Source: CAVVJA01 sp963779485
GTDB lineage: Bacteria; Actinomycetota; Actinomycetes; Mycobacteriales; Jatrophihabitantaceae
Assembly: GCA_963779485.1 (NCBI GenBank)
Contig: CAVZYJ010000017.1
Span: forward strand, 1-64,000
Length of the DNA: 64,000 bases
Reading direction: 5' to 3'
Below are positions 16,891 to 25,417 of this stretch, in pieces. A model generated the notes under the pieces. It was not told the DNA's origin. It searched no databases and saw only the letters and a list, made by a program, of their open reading frames with translations. The stretch's first letter is position 1, and every line of letters begins with the position of its first letter. The position numbers and the translations under genes are program-made.

Positions 16891-18639
16891 CTAGTGCTGG
16901 ACTCCGATGGTGTTCAGGTCGATCTCGCCGAAGATCGTCGAGACGCCGCCATTGCGAATGTTCGAGCCGACCACGTTCGGGTCGTTCGACGAGATCGTCG
17001 GCAGCAGCGGCCAGACCTCGGACAGCTGCTGGTTCGTGATCGTGTTCAACCCCGGGTTGTCCCCGGCCGAGACCGCAGTCTGGATCGCCTTGAACACTGC
17101 CGTGTCATCTGTCCGGGAGAAGTTGTTCGAGTTCCAGGACGTCAGGTCGGAGTTACCCCCCAGCACCGGCGGCGTCACCGACGCCATGGTCGGCCAGTCC
17201 CAGCACCAGCCGGCCCGGCCCATGTCCGGAGCATTGTCTCCGCGGATCTGGGAGTAGTAGGTCTTTCCAGGTATCTGGTCGATGACCATGTTGATGCCGG
17301 CCGCTTTGAGGTCGTTCTGGATCTGGGTCGCGACCGTCTTCTGCTTCACCGAGGTGTTGGCCACGCCGTAGTGGATGGTCGGCACGGTCTTCCCCGCGAG
17401 TAGCGCCTTGGCTGCGGCCGGGTCGCCCGTCGGCTTCAGCCCCAGGTTCGGGCCGGCGAAATTCGGAATGGTCGACTGGATCGTCGGGGACACGATCGTG
17501 TCGATGACCGAGCCGAAGATCGCACCACCATAGGTGGTTTCGATGGCCTGCCGGTTGATGGCCATCGAGATCGCCTTGCGCACGTTCACGTCCTTGACCT
17601 TCTGGACGTTGATGAACTCGTAGTCCACACACGGCGTTGCACCGTTGGTGAACCGCGCCTTGACGCTCGGGTCCTTGATCTTCGGCAGGTCACCGTTCTG
17701 GATGGCGCCGGAGTTCTCTAGCGTGACGGCGTTCTTGTCCGGGCCCTGGTCGGAGATCAGCCGCTGGCTGATCGTGGGCAGGTCGATGCCGAACGTCTCG
17801 ACGAAGCTGTCGGGCAACGCGGGCCGGTTCGGGTCCGTGGCCGGATCCCAGTTGGTGTTGCGGACCAGCGTGATGGATTTCTCCGGCGTGTAGTTTTGGA
17901 TCTTGTACGGACCGGACGACACCGGGTGGAAGTCGTAGTTCTGCTTGTCGTCCTTGGCCTTCGGCACCGGCGCCGTGTAGAACAGCGACAGGATCCAGTC
18001 CGACTCGGGCTGCGGTGACGTGTACTTGAACACGATCGTGCTGGCGTCCGGAGTCTGCACCCCGGCCAGGTCCTTCGTCGGAGTCTTGTACGGGCCGGCG
18101 TAGCCGGTCGTGTTCTCGAGCAGGTCCGTCATGTACGTCGGGCCATCCTTGTAGATGTCCGTCGCGAAGGACCGCTCGACGTTGTACTTGATGTCCGCGC
18201 TGGTGATCGGCGTGCCGTCCTCGAACTTCAGGCCGGTGCGGAGCTTGTAGGTCCAGGTCTTCTTGTCGGCCGACGGCGTGCCCAGGCTCTGCGCGAGGTC
18301 CGGCTCGATCTGCGCCTTCTGGCCGGGCGTGTCCTTGATGAAGGTCAGCGTCCGGTAGATCAGCCGCCCGAACTCCCCGGAGTTCGTGACGTAGTTCTGC
18401 ACTGGGTCGAGGTGGTTGTAGTCGGCGTCGGACAGGATGTTGACCGTGCCGCCCTTGGTGGTGTACCCGGGCTGGATCACGTTGCCCAGGCCGGCAGCAT
18501 TCCCCGCCGCCGCGGACGAGCTGGCGCCACCGCTCGCGTTCCCTCCGCCATTGTTGCTCTTCGAGCTGGAGCAGGCCGCGACGAGCGCAACGGCCGCCGT
18601 CCCCGCCACGGTCGCAACCATGACTCTGCGACGATTCAT
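16891..18639 (-). CDS. ABC transporter substrate-binding lipoprotein (family 5)
   Basis: A 582-residue protein starting MNRRRVMVATVAGTAAVALV with lipobox VAAC, then a Ser/Asn/Gly linker: a lipoprotein anchored outside the membrane. The body matches peptide/nickel binding proteins (SBP family 5): LAQSLGTPSADKKTWTYKLR, then LKFEDGTPITSADIKYNVER, then NVRKAISMAINRQAIETTYG. The start at 18639 is set by the signal peptide with AGAAGGGA upstream; longer frames are spurious. Ligand is probably a peptide, but not defined by sequence. It lies between the two permease genes. Confidence 0.92.
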   Translation of the reverse strand: MNRRRVMVATVAGTAAVALVAACSSSKSNNGGGNASGGASSSAAAGNAAGLGNVIQPGYTTKGGTVNILSDADYNHLDPVQNYVTNSGEFGRLIYRTLTFIKDTPGQKAQIEPDLAQSLGTPSADKKTWTYKLRTGLKFEDGTPITSADIKYNVERSFATDIYKDGPTYMTDLLENTTGYAGPYKTPTKDLAGVQTPDASTIVFKYTSPQPESDWILSLFYTAPVPKAKDDKQNYDFHPVSSGPYKIQNYTPEKSITLVRNTNWDPATDPNRPALPDSFVETFGIDLPTISQRLISDQGPDKNAVTLENSGAIQNGDLPKIKDPSVKARFTNGATPCVDYEFINVQKVKDVNVRKAISMAINRQAIETTYGGAIFGSVIDTIVSPTIQSTIPNFAGPNLGLKPTGDPAAAKALLAGKTVPTIHYGVANTSVKQKTVATQIQNDLKAAGINMVIDQIPGKTYYSQIRGDNAPDMGRAGWCWDWPTMASVTPPVLGGNSDLTSWNSNNFSRTDDTAVFKAIQTAVSAGDNPGLNTITNQQLSEVWPLLPTISSNDPNVVGSNIRNGGVSTIFGEIDLNTIGVQH

Positions 18640-18718
18640 TCGGTAATCGTGTCCCTTCTCTTCTGATCGGGCCTCACGGGCCCGTCGTTGGTACTGGTCG
18701 ATCGAGAGCCAGATGTTG

Positions 18719-19753
18719 CTAGCCGCGGCTCGCACGGGGATCAAGGGCGTCGCGAATCGCGTCGCCGAGCAGGTTGAACGCCATCACCGTGAGCAGCAGC
18801 ATGACGCCGGGCACGATCATGAACCAGGGATCGAGCTGGTACCAGTTGTTGTTCTGGGACTGGTTGAGCATCTGGCCCCAAGACGGCGTGGGGTCGCGGA
18901 CCCCGACGCCGAGGAACGACAGGGCCGCTTCGGCGGTGATGTTCGTCGGAATGGCCAACGTGGCGTAGACGATCACCACGGCCGTGACGTTCGGGATGAT
19001 CTCCTTCATGATGATGCGCCCGGACGACGACCCGATGGCCCGCGCCGACTCGACGAATTCCCGCTCGCGCAGGCTGAGCACCTGACCGCGGACTATTCGG
19101 GCTAGGTAGGGCCAGCCGAAGAAGCCCAGGATCACGATCAGCGACACGATGGGCAAGGTGCTGCCGTGCCCTAAGAAGGTATTGCCCAGGCGGTTCTGGA
19201 GGATCGGGGTCAACGTCAACGCGAAGAGCAAGACCGGGAAGGCCAGCAGCAGGTCCATGCCCCGGCTGATGGCCGAGTCGAGGAAGCCACCGAAGTAGGC
19301 GGCCGTCGCACCGAGCACGGTGCCGATGACGACGGCCACCAGCGTGGCGCAGATGGCGATCGTGAGCGACACCCGGGCTCCGTAGGCGATGCGGGCGAAG
19401 ATGTCCCGGCCGGTCTGCGGCTCGACCCCGAGCCAGTGGGTCGCCGACGGGTAGATATAGCCGGGGAGCGGGAGACCAGGGGTGAAGCTGATTGAACCGT
19501 CGTCGAGCACCGAGTTGCTGTTATGGAAGGTGTACGGATCCTGGCCCTCGATGCGGACGATCAGGGGCGCGAATATGGCCAACAGGATCAGGAACACGAT
19601 GAAGCCCAGGCTGATCATGGCCACTCTGCTGCGGCGAATGCGTCGCCAGGCCAACGCCCACAGAGACCGACCCTCGACTACGGCCGGCGCCTCGGTGATG
19701 CCCACTTCAGCCTGGGCGACGGCCTGATCGAGTTCGCCGGTGGGCATCGTCAT
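18719..19753 (-). CDS. ABC transporter permease, DppC/OppC type
   Basis: About 344 residues with an N-terminal cytoplasmic stretch, a first membrane segment (VAMISLGFIVFLILLAIFAP), the conserved HWLGVEPQTGRDIFARIAYG motif, five more segments and an EAA loop (ESARAIGSSSGRIIMKEIIP). The start at 19753 is preferred because AAGGAGG lies 11 bases upstream; a start at 19780 would place that ribosome site inside the gene. It is the first gene of the operon, an unusual order (C, A, B, D, F). Confidence 0.9.
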   Translation of the reverse strand: MTMPTGELDQAVAQAEVGITEAPAVVEGRSLWALAWRRIRRSRVAMISLGFIVFLILLAIFAPLIVRIEGQDPYTFHNSNSVLDDGSISFTPGLPLPGYIYPSATHWLGVEPQTGRDIFARIAYGARVSLTIAICATLVAVVIGTVLGATAAYFGGFLDSAISRGMDLLLAFPVLLFALTLTPILQNRLGNTFLGHGSTLPIVSLIVILGFFGWPYLARIVRGQVLSLREREFVESARAIGSSSGRIIMKEIIPNVTAVVIVYATLAIPTNITAEAALSFLGVGVRDPTPSWGQMLNQSQNNNWYQLDPWFMIVPGVMLLLTVMAFNLLGDAIRDALDPRASRG

Positions 19754-20096
19754 CGAGGCTGCGACCTCCTTCTCAACCAATCAGCGGGATGGTGCCGGTT
19801 GGTCTCACAGCTTGTGGCTAGCCGGCACGTTATTCCCTAGCCGATCCGCGCAACACCCTGGACGTCGGTTGTCGCCAGATCGTGACTATCAGCGAGACCC
19901 TCACGCGATCACCACACCATGACCCGGGAGGATAATTACCACATCCTCACCTGACATTTGCCCTCACTCTAAGCATGCGGAAGGAGCGAACTGGGCACTC
20001 GGGACGAGAAGTTGTGGATTCGTGATCACAGCCGGACCGTCTCCAAACGGTTCGTCACCCTTGGCGATCAATTGAGCGCTTTTCGTAATCGGGCTA
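19754..20096. promoter_or_regulatory. Upstream region of the ABC operon
   Basis: About 340 bases separate the operon from a small reverse-strand gene. The ribosome binding site of the permease gene lies at the left edge. The middle is richer in A and T (around 19,920-19,975) and is the likely promoter region, but I see no clear promoter pair or operator. No gene is evident. Confidence 0.35.
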
Positions 20097-20414
20097 CTAC
20101 GACGCGCGCTCGGTACAACCCGAAGACCGTGCTGGACGGCCGACCGACAGCCCCGCAGGGGCGGCGACGTCGGCGTGGTTCGGCCCGGTGGTCGCGCGGC
20201 TGAGCTGACGCTGCAGCGAGCGGATCGTGCGGCGGCGCCAAGCCAGCGGCCCGCGTCGCACCCGCTCGAGGGTCACCACCACACCAGCCGATGTCGCAAT
20301 CGTGCGGACTCGGGTCGTCGCCGGGAGGCCGGAGAGCCGGGCCGCGACCTCGTCCTCCGGTCCGGGCACGACGGTGGCGACGCGAAACCGGTGCGTGAAC
20401 GTCGGACGCCACAT
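20097..20414 (-). CDS. Small hypothetical protein coupled to the omega-amidase gene
   Basis: A 105-residue basic protein starting MWRPTFTHRFRVATVV. Its ATG shares one base with the stop of the amidase gene (TGATG at 20,416-20,412), which suggests translational coupling. I recognise no family; the first half has alternating hydrophobic residues, and the tail is low in complexity. In another frame an overlapping open frame runs through the same DNA, so the call is tentative. Confidence 0.4.
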   Translation of the reverse strand: MWRPTFTHRFRVATVVPGPEDEVAARLSGLPATTRVRTIATSAGVVVTLERVRRGPLAWRRRTIRSLQRQLSRATTGPNHADVAAPAGLSVGRPARSSGCTERAS

Positions 20415-21187
20415 CAGGGCCGCCGGTCGGCCAGGAACGGAAAACGCTTTCGGACATCCGCGACCCGCTCGGCCGTCACCTCGGCGACCAACACGGTTTC
20501 GCCCATAGACGCCTCGACGAGAACGAGCCCGAGCGGATCGACGATGGCGCTGTCGCCGACGTAGCGCTCGTCCTTGGCGGTACCAACCCGGTTGACGCCG
20601 AGCACGTAGGCCTGGTTCTCGATGGCGCGCGCCCGCAGCAACGCTCGCCAGTGCTCACGGCGCGGCGCCGGCCAGTTCGCCGACGACGACGTAGAGGTCG
20701 GTGCAGGTTCGCGCAAGGCCCAGAACTCGTCGGCGAAGCGCAGGTCGTAGCAGACGAACAGACTGACCCGCAGTGACTCGGCCCTCGACCTCGACGGTCA
20801 GGAACTCGGTGCCCGCGTCGTAGTGCTCGTCCTCGCCGACGTAGCTGAACGGGTGGATCTTGGCGTAGCGCTGCACCGTTCCGTCCGGGGCGGCCAGGAC
20901 GGCCACGTTACGGGGCTACCGGCCATCGGAGTGGTCCCACTGCGCGATCGAGCCGACGAGCCAGCGCCGTGCTCGCGCGCCTGGTCGACGAGGAACTGTT
21001 CGTTGGGGCCGCCCTCATGCTCGGCGATGCGTTCCGGCTGCATGGAGAAGCCGGTCGCGAACATCTCGGTGAGCACGATGAGCCGCGCGCCGGCCGTCGC
21101 CGCCTGCGCGATCAGTGGCGCAACGCGCTTGCGGGTCGCGGCACCGTCCTCCCACACGATGTCGTGCTGGATCGCGGCGACCTTCAT
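20414..21187 (-). CDS. Omega-amidase / carbon-nitrogen hydrolase, frame breaks
   Basis: The start at 21187 (MKVAAIQHDIVWEDG) overlaps the aminotransferase stop as ATGA. The nitrilase triad is present in pieces: Glu in LIVLTEMFATGFS (Glu41), Lys in RYAKIHPFSYVGEDEHYDAG, and Cys in SLFVCYDLRFADEFWALRE. These lie in different frames, with changes near 20,930, 20,790 and 20,690, and the last frame ends with NRVGTAKDERYVGDS. The pattern is that of YafV/Nit2-like omega-amidases, which hydrolyse alpha-ketoglutaramate or ketosuccinamate. Coupling with an aminotransferase fits the glutamine transaminase-omega-amidase route. Confidence 0.78.
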
Positions 21188-22354
21188 CGCGACGTTCCCT
21201 TCAGTCGGGCCAGCGCCTCCGTCAGCACCTCGGGGCGCTTGCAGAACGCGAAGCCGGACCAAGCTGTCGCCGGCGTCCGAGTCGTAGAACACACTGCTCG
21301 GGATCGCGACGACGCCGTTGTCGATCGGCAGCGTTCGGCAGAAATCGACGGCGTCGGCGTGGACGTCGACGGTCGCGAAGTACGTGGCCTCCGGAACGAT
21401 GACCTCATAGCCGAGATCGGTGAGCCCGTCGCACAGCAGGTCCCGTTGCTCCTGCAGGTTCTGCGCGATCTGCTCGAAGAATTGATCAGGCTGATCGAGT
21501 CCGATCGCCACGGCGGGTTGGAAGGGCCCGCCGTTGACGTAGGTGAGGAACTGCTTCACGGTGCGAATCGCCGAGATGAGTGACGGCGATGCGCACACCC
21601 AGCCGATCTTCCAGCCGGTCACGCTGAAGGTCTTACCGCCACTCCCGATCGCGACAGTGCGCTCGCGCATGCCGGGCAGTCCGGCGAGGGGTACGTGCGT
21701 CCGGCCATCGAAGATCAAGTGCTCGTATACCTCGTCGGTGACGACGATGAGATCACGCTCGATGGCCAGGTCGGCGATGAGCTGCAGCTCTGCGCGTTCG
21801 AACACCTTCCCGGTGGGGTTGTGGGGCGAGTTGAGCAAGATCAGCCTGGTACGCGGGGAGATCGCCCGGCGTAGGGCCTCCGCATCGAGGGTCCACCGGT
21901 CACCGGTATGGCGCAGAGTTACGGGGCGGCGACTCGCTCCGGCGAGAGCAACGCAGGCCGGGTAGGAGTCGTAGTAGGGCTCGAACACGACGACCTCGTC
22001 GCCGGGCTCGGTCAGGCTCATGATCGCCGCCGCGATCGCCTCCGTCGCCCCGGCCGTCACGAGGATCTCAGTCGCCGGATCGTAGCGGAGGCCGTAGAAA
22101 CGATGTTGATGGCGCGCGATCGCCTCTCGCAGCTCGGGCCGGCCCAGACCGGGCGGGTACTGGTTGTGCCGACCGCTCCGAATCGCGGCGATGGCTGCCT
22201 CGAGCACCACGTCCGGCCCGTCGGTGTCCGGGAAGCCCTGACCGAGATTGATGCTTCCCGTGGCGACCGCCAGCGCGGACATCTCTGCGAAGATCGTGGT
22301 CCCGAACTCGCGCATCCGAGCCACGAGGGGGCTCGATGCCTCGCCGACGCTCAC
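21184..22354 (-). CDS. Class I/II aminotransferase (methionine/glutamine type), one frame break
   Basis: About 390 residues from GTG 22354 (SVGEASSPLVARMREF). PLP features: NLGQGFPDTDGPD at the start, NSPHNPTGKVF, VTDEVYEHLIFD and the lysine motif SGGKTFSVTGWKIGW. Near 21,255 the frame changes: SLVR is followed by FAFCKRPEVLTEALARL to the stop at 21184. This fold type includes YbdL-like methionine aminotransferases and kynurenine aminotransferase; the same family is often named DapC in actinobacteria. Coupling with an omega-amidase favours transamination with glutamine or methionine salvage, but a DapC role cannot be excluded because dapC is otherwise absent beside fdxA. Confidence 0.82.
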
Positions 22355-22366
22355 GCGATCGAGACT

Positions 22367-22453
22367 AGGGCCTGTCCCGTGATTCCTGCTCGTCGCGAGC
22401 GGTGGTCGAACCGAGCGCCGCGCAGCAGAGCGTGGAATTGCGGGACAGGCCCT
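22367..22453. repeat. 87-bp inverted-repeat element, MITE-like
   Basis: The left end AGGGCCTGTCCCGTGATTCC (22,367-22,386) and the right end (22,434-22,453) are inverted copies with two mismatches. The 47-base centre contains further short self-complementary GC-rich segments. It lies in the divergent gap between the aminotransferase and a small forward gene. Ends beginning with GGGCCTGTCCC-type sequence recall insertion-sequence termini, but no clear target duplication is seen. Confidence 0.6.
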
Positions 22454-22509
22454 CGCGCCGGCCCGCGGTCGCCGGTTTGCGCGCGGACGCCCTCGGGTAG
22501 AGCAGAGAT

Positions 22510-22836
22510 ATGCCACAGACTGCCTGGAGCGCCAAACGCGAGCGCCAGTACGAGAAGATCAAGTCAGATCTTCGCGACCGCGGCCGGTCCGAGGACGTGG
22601 CCGAGGAGATCGCCGCCCGCACGGTCAACAAGGAGCGGGCTCGCTCGGGTGAGGCCCGGCAGGCGAGCCGAACATCGGTCGACGACATCTCCTCGGGCCG
22701 CCGGGGTGGCCTGCGGTCACATTCGGCTGCTGCTGGCCGAACTCGCGACCAGCTCTACGCGGAGGCCAAGCGCAAGAACATCCGCGGCCGGTCGACGATG
22801 ACCAAGGCCGAGCTGCAGCGCGCGGTCGACCGCTGA
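22510..22836 (+). CDS. Small basic protein with C-terminal Rho_N/SAP-like motif
   Basis: A 108-residue protein (MPQTAWSAKRERQYEKIKSD). The N-terminal half is charged and helical (KRERQYEKIKSDLRDRGRSE, then VAEEIAARTVNKERAR); the C-terminal RTRDQLYAEAKRKNIRGRST, then MTKAELQRAVDR, matches the short helix-turn-helix motif of Rho N-terminal or SAP type that binds nucleic acid. Similar actinobacterial proteins are annotated as plasmid stabilisation proteins without experimental basis. It is divergent from the aminotransferase gene. Confidence 0.75.
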   Translation: MPQTAWSAKRERQYEKIKSDLRDRGRSEDVAEEIAARTVNKERARSGEARQASRTSVDDISSGRRGGLRSHSAAAGRTRDQLYAEAKRKNIRGRSTMTKAELQRAVDR

Positions 22837-22904
22837 CCTTTCTGCAGCGCGCGGCCGCTGATCCTTCCCGACCCTCGTTCGCCAGCGGAGCTACCAGCCG
22901 CGAT

Positions 22905-24794
22905 TCAGCGCCCGACCTTGGCCCGGGCACGGAGCTTCTCGCGCTCGGGCCCGGGAAGCGCCACCTTCCGCAGACGTACTGCCGCCGGCGTCACCTCGAC
23001 GCATTCGTCATCGCGGCAGAACTCCAACGCCTGCTCCAGCGACAGCTGCCGAAAGGGAATAAGCCGCACAAGTTCATCGCCGGTGGACGAGCGCATGTTG
23101 GTCAGCTTCTTCTCCTTGGTCGCGTTCACGTCCAGGTCGTCGGCCCGCGCGTTCTCGCCGACGATCATTCCCTCGTAGACCTGGGTCGTCGGCCCGACGA
23201 ACAGCGTGCCGCGCTCCTGCAGATTGAACAGCGCGTAGGGGGTCACGACTCCCGGCCGATCGGCGACCAACGAGCCGGTCGGCCGGGTGCGCAGCTCGCC
23301 GACCCACGGCAGGTAGCCGTCGAACACGTGATGCAGCAGGCCGGTACCTCGGGTCTCGGTGAGGAACTCGGTGCGGAACCCGATCAGGCCGCGCGAGGGA
23401 ACCCGGTACTCCATGCGAACCCAGCCGCTGCCGTGATTGACCAGCTGGACCAACGTCGACCGCCGCAGGCCGAGCAGCTGGGTGACCACGCCGACGTACT
23501 CCTCGGGGACGTCGACAGTTAGCAGTTCAACCGGCTCGTGCACCCGTCCGTCGATGATCCGGGTTACCACTTGCGGCTTGCCGACCGTGAGTTCGAAGCC
23601 TTCGCGACGCATGAGCTCTACGAGGACGGCCAGCTGGAGCTCGCCCCGGCCTTGCACCTCCCAGGTGTCCGGCCGATTCGTCACGAGCACGCGTAGGGAC
23701 ACGTTGCCGACGAGTTCCGCGTCGAGCCGGTTCTTGACCAGCCGCGCGGTGAGCTTCGTCCCTGACTGTCCGGCGAGTGGTGAGGTGTTGATGCCGATCG
23801 TCATGGAAATCGAGGGCTCATCGACCGTGATCAACGGTAGTGGCCGCGGATCGTCGATGTCGGCCAACGTCTCGCCGATCGTGATGTCGGCAATTCCGGC
23901 GATCGCGATGATGTCGCCCGGACCGGCCGACTCGGTGGGGACCCGCTCGAGTGCATGGGTCATGAACAGCTCGGTGACCTTGACCCGTTCCACGCTCCCG
24001 TCGGTGCGGCACCAGGCGACGGTCTGGCCCCGGGCGATGGTGCCGTTATGCACGCGGCAAAGCGCCAGTCGGCCGAGATAGGGCGACGCGTCGAGGTTCG
24101 TCACATGGGCCTGCAGCGGCGCGGATTCCTCATAGGTCGGAGCCGGAATCGCCGCCAGGATCGTGGCGAATAGGGGTCGCAAATCGCGCTCGGTTGGCAG
24201 TGAGCCGTCGGCCGGCCGTTCGAGCGACGCGCGACCGGCCTTGGCCGATGCGTAGACGATCGGGAAGTCGAGGGCCTCGGCGGAGTCCTCGGGCGAGTCG
24301 AGCAGGTCGAGGAAGAGCTCGTACGTCTCGTCGACGACCTCGGCAATACGCGCGTCGGGTCGGTCGACCTTGTTGACCACCAGAACGATCGGCAGCTTGA
24401 GGGCCAGTGACTTCCGCAGCACGAATCGCGTCTGCGGTAGCGGCCCTTCCGACGCGTCCACGAGCAGCACGACACCGTCGACCATCGACAGACCGCGCTC
24501 GACCTCACCACCGAAGTCCGCATGCCCGGGCGTGTCGATGATGTTGACGGTGACCTTGTCGCCGGCTGGCGTCAGATAGTCGATGGCGGTGTTCTTGGCG
24601 AGAATGGTGATGCCTTTCTCGCGCTCGAGATCCATCGAGTCCATGACCCGTTCACGGACGTCGCCGGTCTCCGCCTGATGCTCCGTGAACGCGCCGGACT
24701 GCCAGAGCATGGCGTCGACGAGGGTGGTCTTTCCGTGGTCGACGTGCGCGACGATCGCGACATTGCGCAGGTTGCCGCGCCGCTTGATCGCCAC
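22905..24794 (-). CDS. typA: Ribosome-associated GTPase TypA/BipA
   Basis: A 629-residue translational GTPase. G1 is AHVDHGKTT (residues 16-24), followed by EKGITILAKN, DTPGHADFGGEVER and NKVDRPDAR. The C-terminal half has EF-G-like domains and the BipA-specific domain (FNLQERGTLFVGPTTQVYEG; NMRSSTGDELVRLIP). The GTG start at 24794 has GAGGG nine bases upstream; a 13-residue N-terminal extension to 24833 does not fit the family. BipA assists ribosome assembly and stress or cold adaptation. Confidence 0.95.
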   Translation of the reverse strand: MAIKRRGNLRNVAIVAHVDHGKTTLVDAMLWQSGAFTEHQAETGDVRERVMDSMDLEREKGITILAKNTAIDYLTPAGDKVTVNIIDTPGHADFGGEVERGLSMVDGVVLLVDASEGPLPQTRFVLRKSLALKLPIVLVVNKVDRPDARIAEVVDETYELFLDLLDSPEDSAEALDFPIVYASAKAGRASLERPADGSLPTERDLRPLFATILAAIPAPTYEESAPLQAHVTNLDASPYLGRLALCRVHNGTIARGQTVAWCRTDGSVERVKVTELFMTHALERVPTESAGPGDIIAIAGIADITIGETLADIDDPRPLPLITVDEPSISMTIGINTSPLAGQSGTKLTARLVKNRLDAELVGNVSLRVLVTNRPDTWEVQGRGELQLAVLVELMRREGFELTVGKPQVVTRIIDGRVHEPVELLTVDVPEEYVGVVTQLLGLRRSTLVQLVNHGSGWVRMEYRVPSRGLIGFRTEFLTETRGTGLLHHVFDGYLPWVGELRTRPTGSLVADRPGVVTPYALFNLQERGTLFVGPTTQVYEGMIVGENARADDLDVNATKEKKLTNMRSSTGDELVRLIPFRQLSLEQALEFCRDDECVEVTPAAVRLRKVALPGPEREKLRARAKVGR

Positions 24795-24849
24795 GCAGCA
24801 ACCCTCGATTCCGTGTCCGACTCGAAGCACCAAGTCTACGGACCGGCGC

Positions 24850-25374
24850 TCATCGTCGTGATGAACGCGTCAGCCCGCCAAGATCGTCGGCGCTGGCGGC
24901 CGGCCGATCCGACGGTGTCCGACGTCGGCGCAGCGCATTGCGCAGGCACCAGCCCCACAGGGCGAGCGCGCTCACGGCGCCGGCCATGCCGATGAGGGTC
25001 GCGCTCGGATCCCAGTGCGCCGGGAGGCTGACGACCTCGGCCGCGTTGATGTTGTACACGACGTCGTACTTGATGTCCGGTTTCCACCGATAGTCGCCGA
25101 GCAGGTTCGGCTCGACGATCCGCCCGTCCGTGCTGGTGAACGTGCCCGCCGTGATGCACAGATGTTCCTGGCAGCTGTGCGAGGTGACGACATAGGTGCC
25201 GCGCGTGCCGGCCGGCACGTTGTTGACGTGTCGGGCCAAGTGGTCGATACCCAGCCCCAACATCACCAGGCATAGCACCGGTAGGACGATCCAGAACAGC
25301 ACCCCGAGGGCGCCCGGGATCGCCGCCGCCGGCCGATTCGCCACGCGGTCGCGCGAGGCGGTGGCGACGATCAC
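24850..25374 (-). CDS. Hypothetical membrane protein, two segments
   Basis: A 174-residue protein with a membrane segment at about 20-45 (GALGVLFWIVLPVLCLVMLG), an outside region with two Cys near each other (HSCQEHLCITAG), and a second segment near 125-145 (LIGMAGAVSALALWGWCLRN), then a basic tail. The topology suggests an extracytoplasmic domain of about 80 residues with a disulfide. No known family is recognised. It stands between typA and the mannosidase gene, same strand. Confidence 0.6.
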   Translation of the reverse strand: MIVATASRDRVANRPAAAIPGALGVLFWIVLPVLCLVMLGLGIDHLARHVNNVPAGTRGTYVVTSHSCQEHLCITAGTFTSTDGRIVEPNLLGDYRWKPDIKYDVVYNINAAEVVSLPAHWDPSATLIGMAGAVSALALWGWCLRNALRRRRTPSDRPAASADDLGGLTRSSRR

Positions 25375-25417
25375 CGCACCAGCCTAATTCGCTGTTCGAG
25401 GTGAGCTGAGCTGGCCG

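Noticed and set aside
20798..22516. Aminotransferase-amidase fusion protein of 572 residues
   Set aside because: The apparent fusion results from a frame break at 21,255; the normal aminotransferase stop and the ATGA-coupled amidase start are both present.
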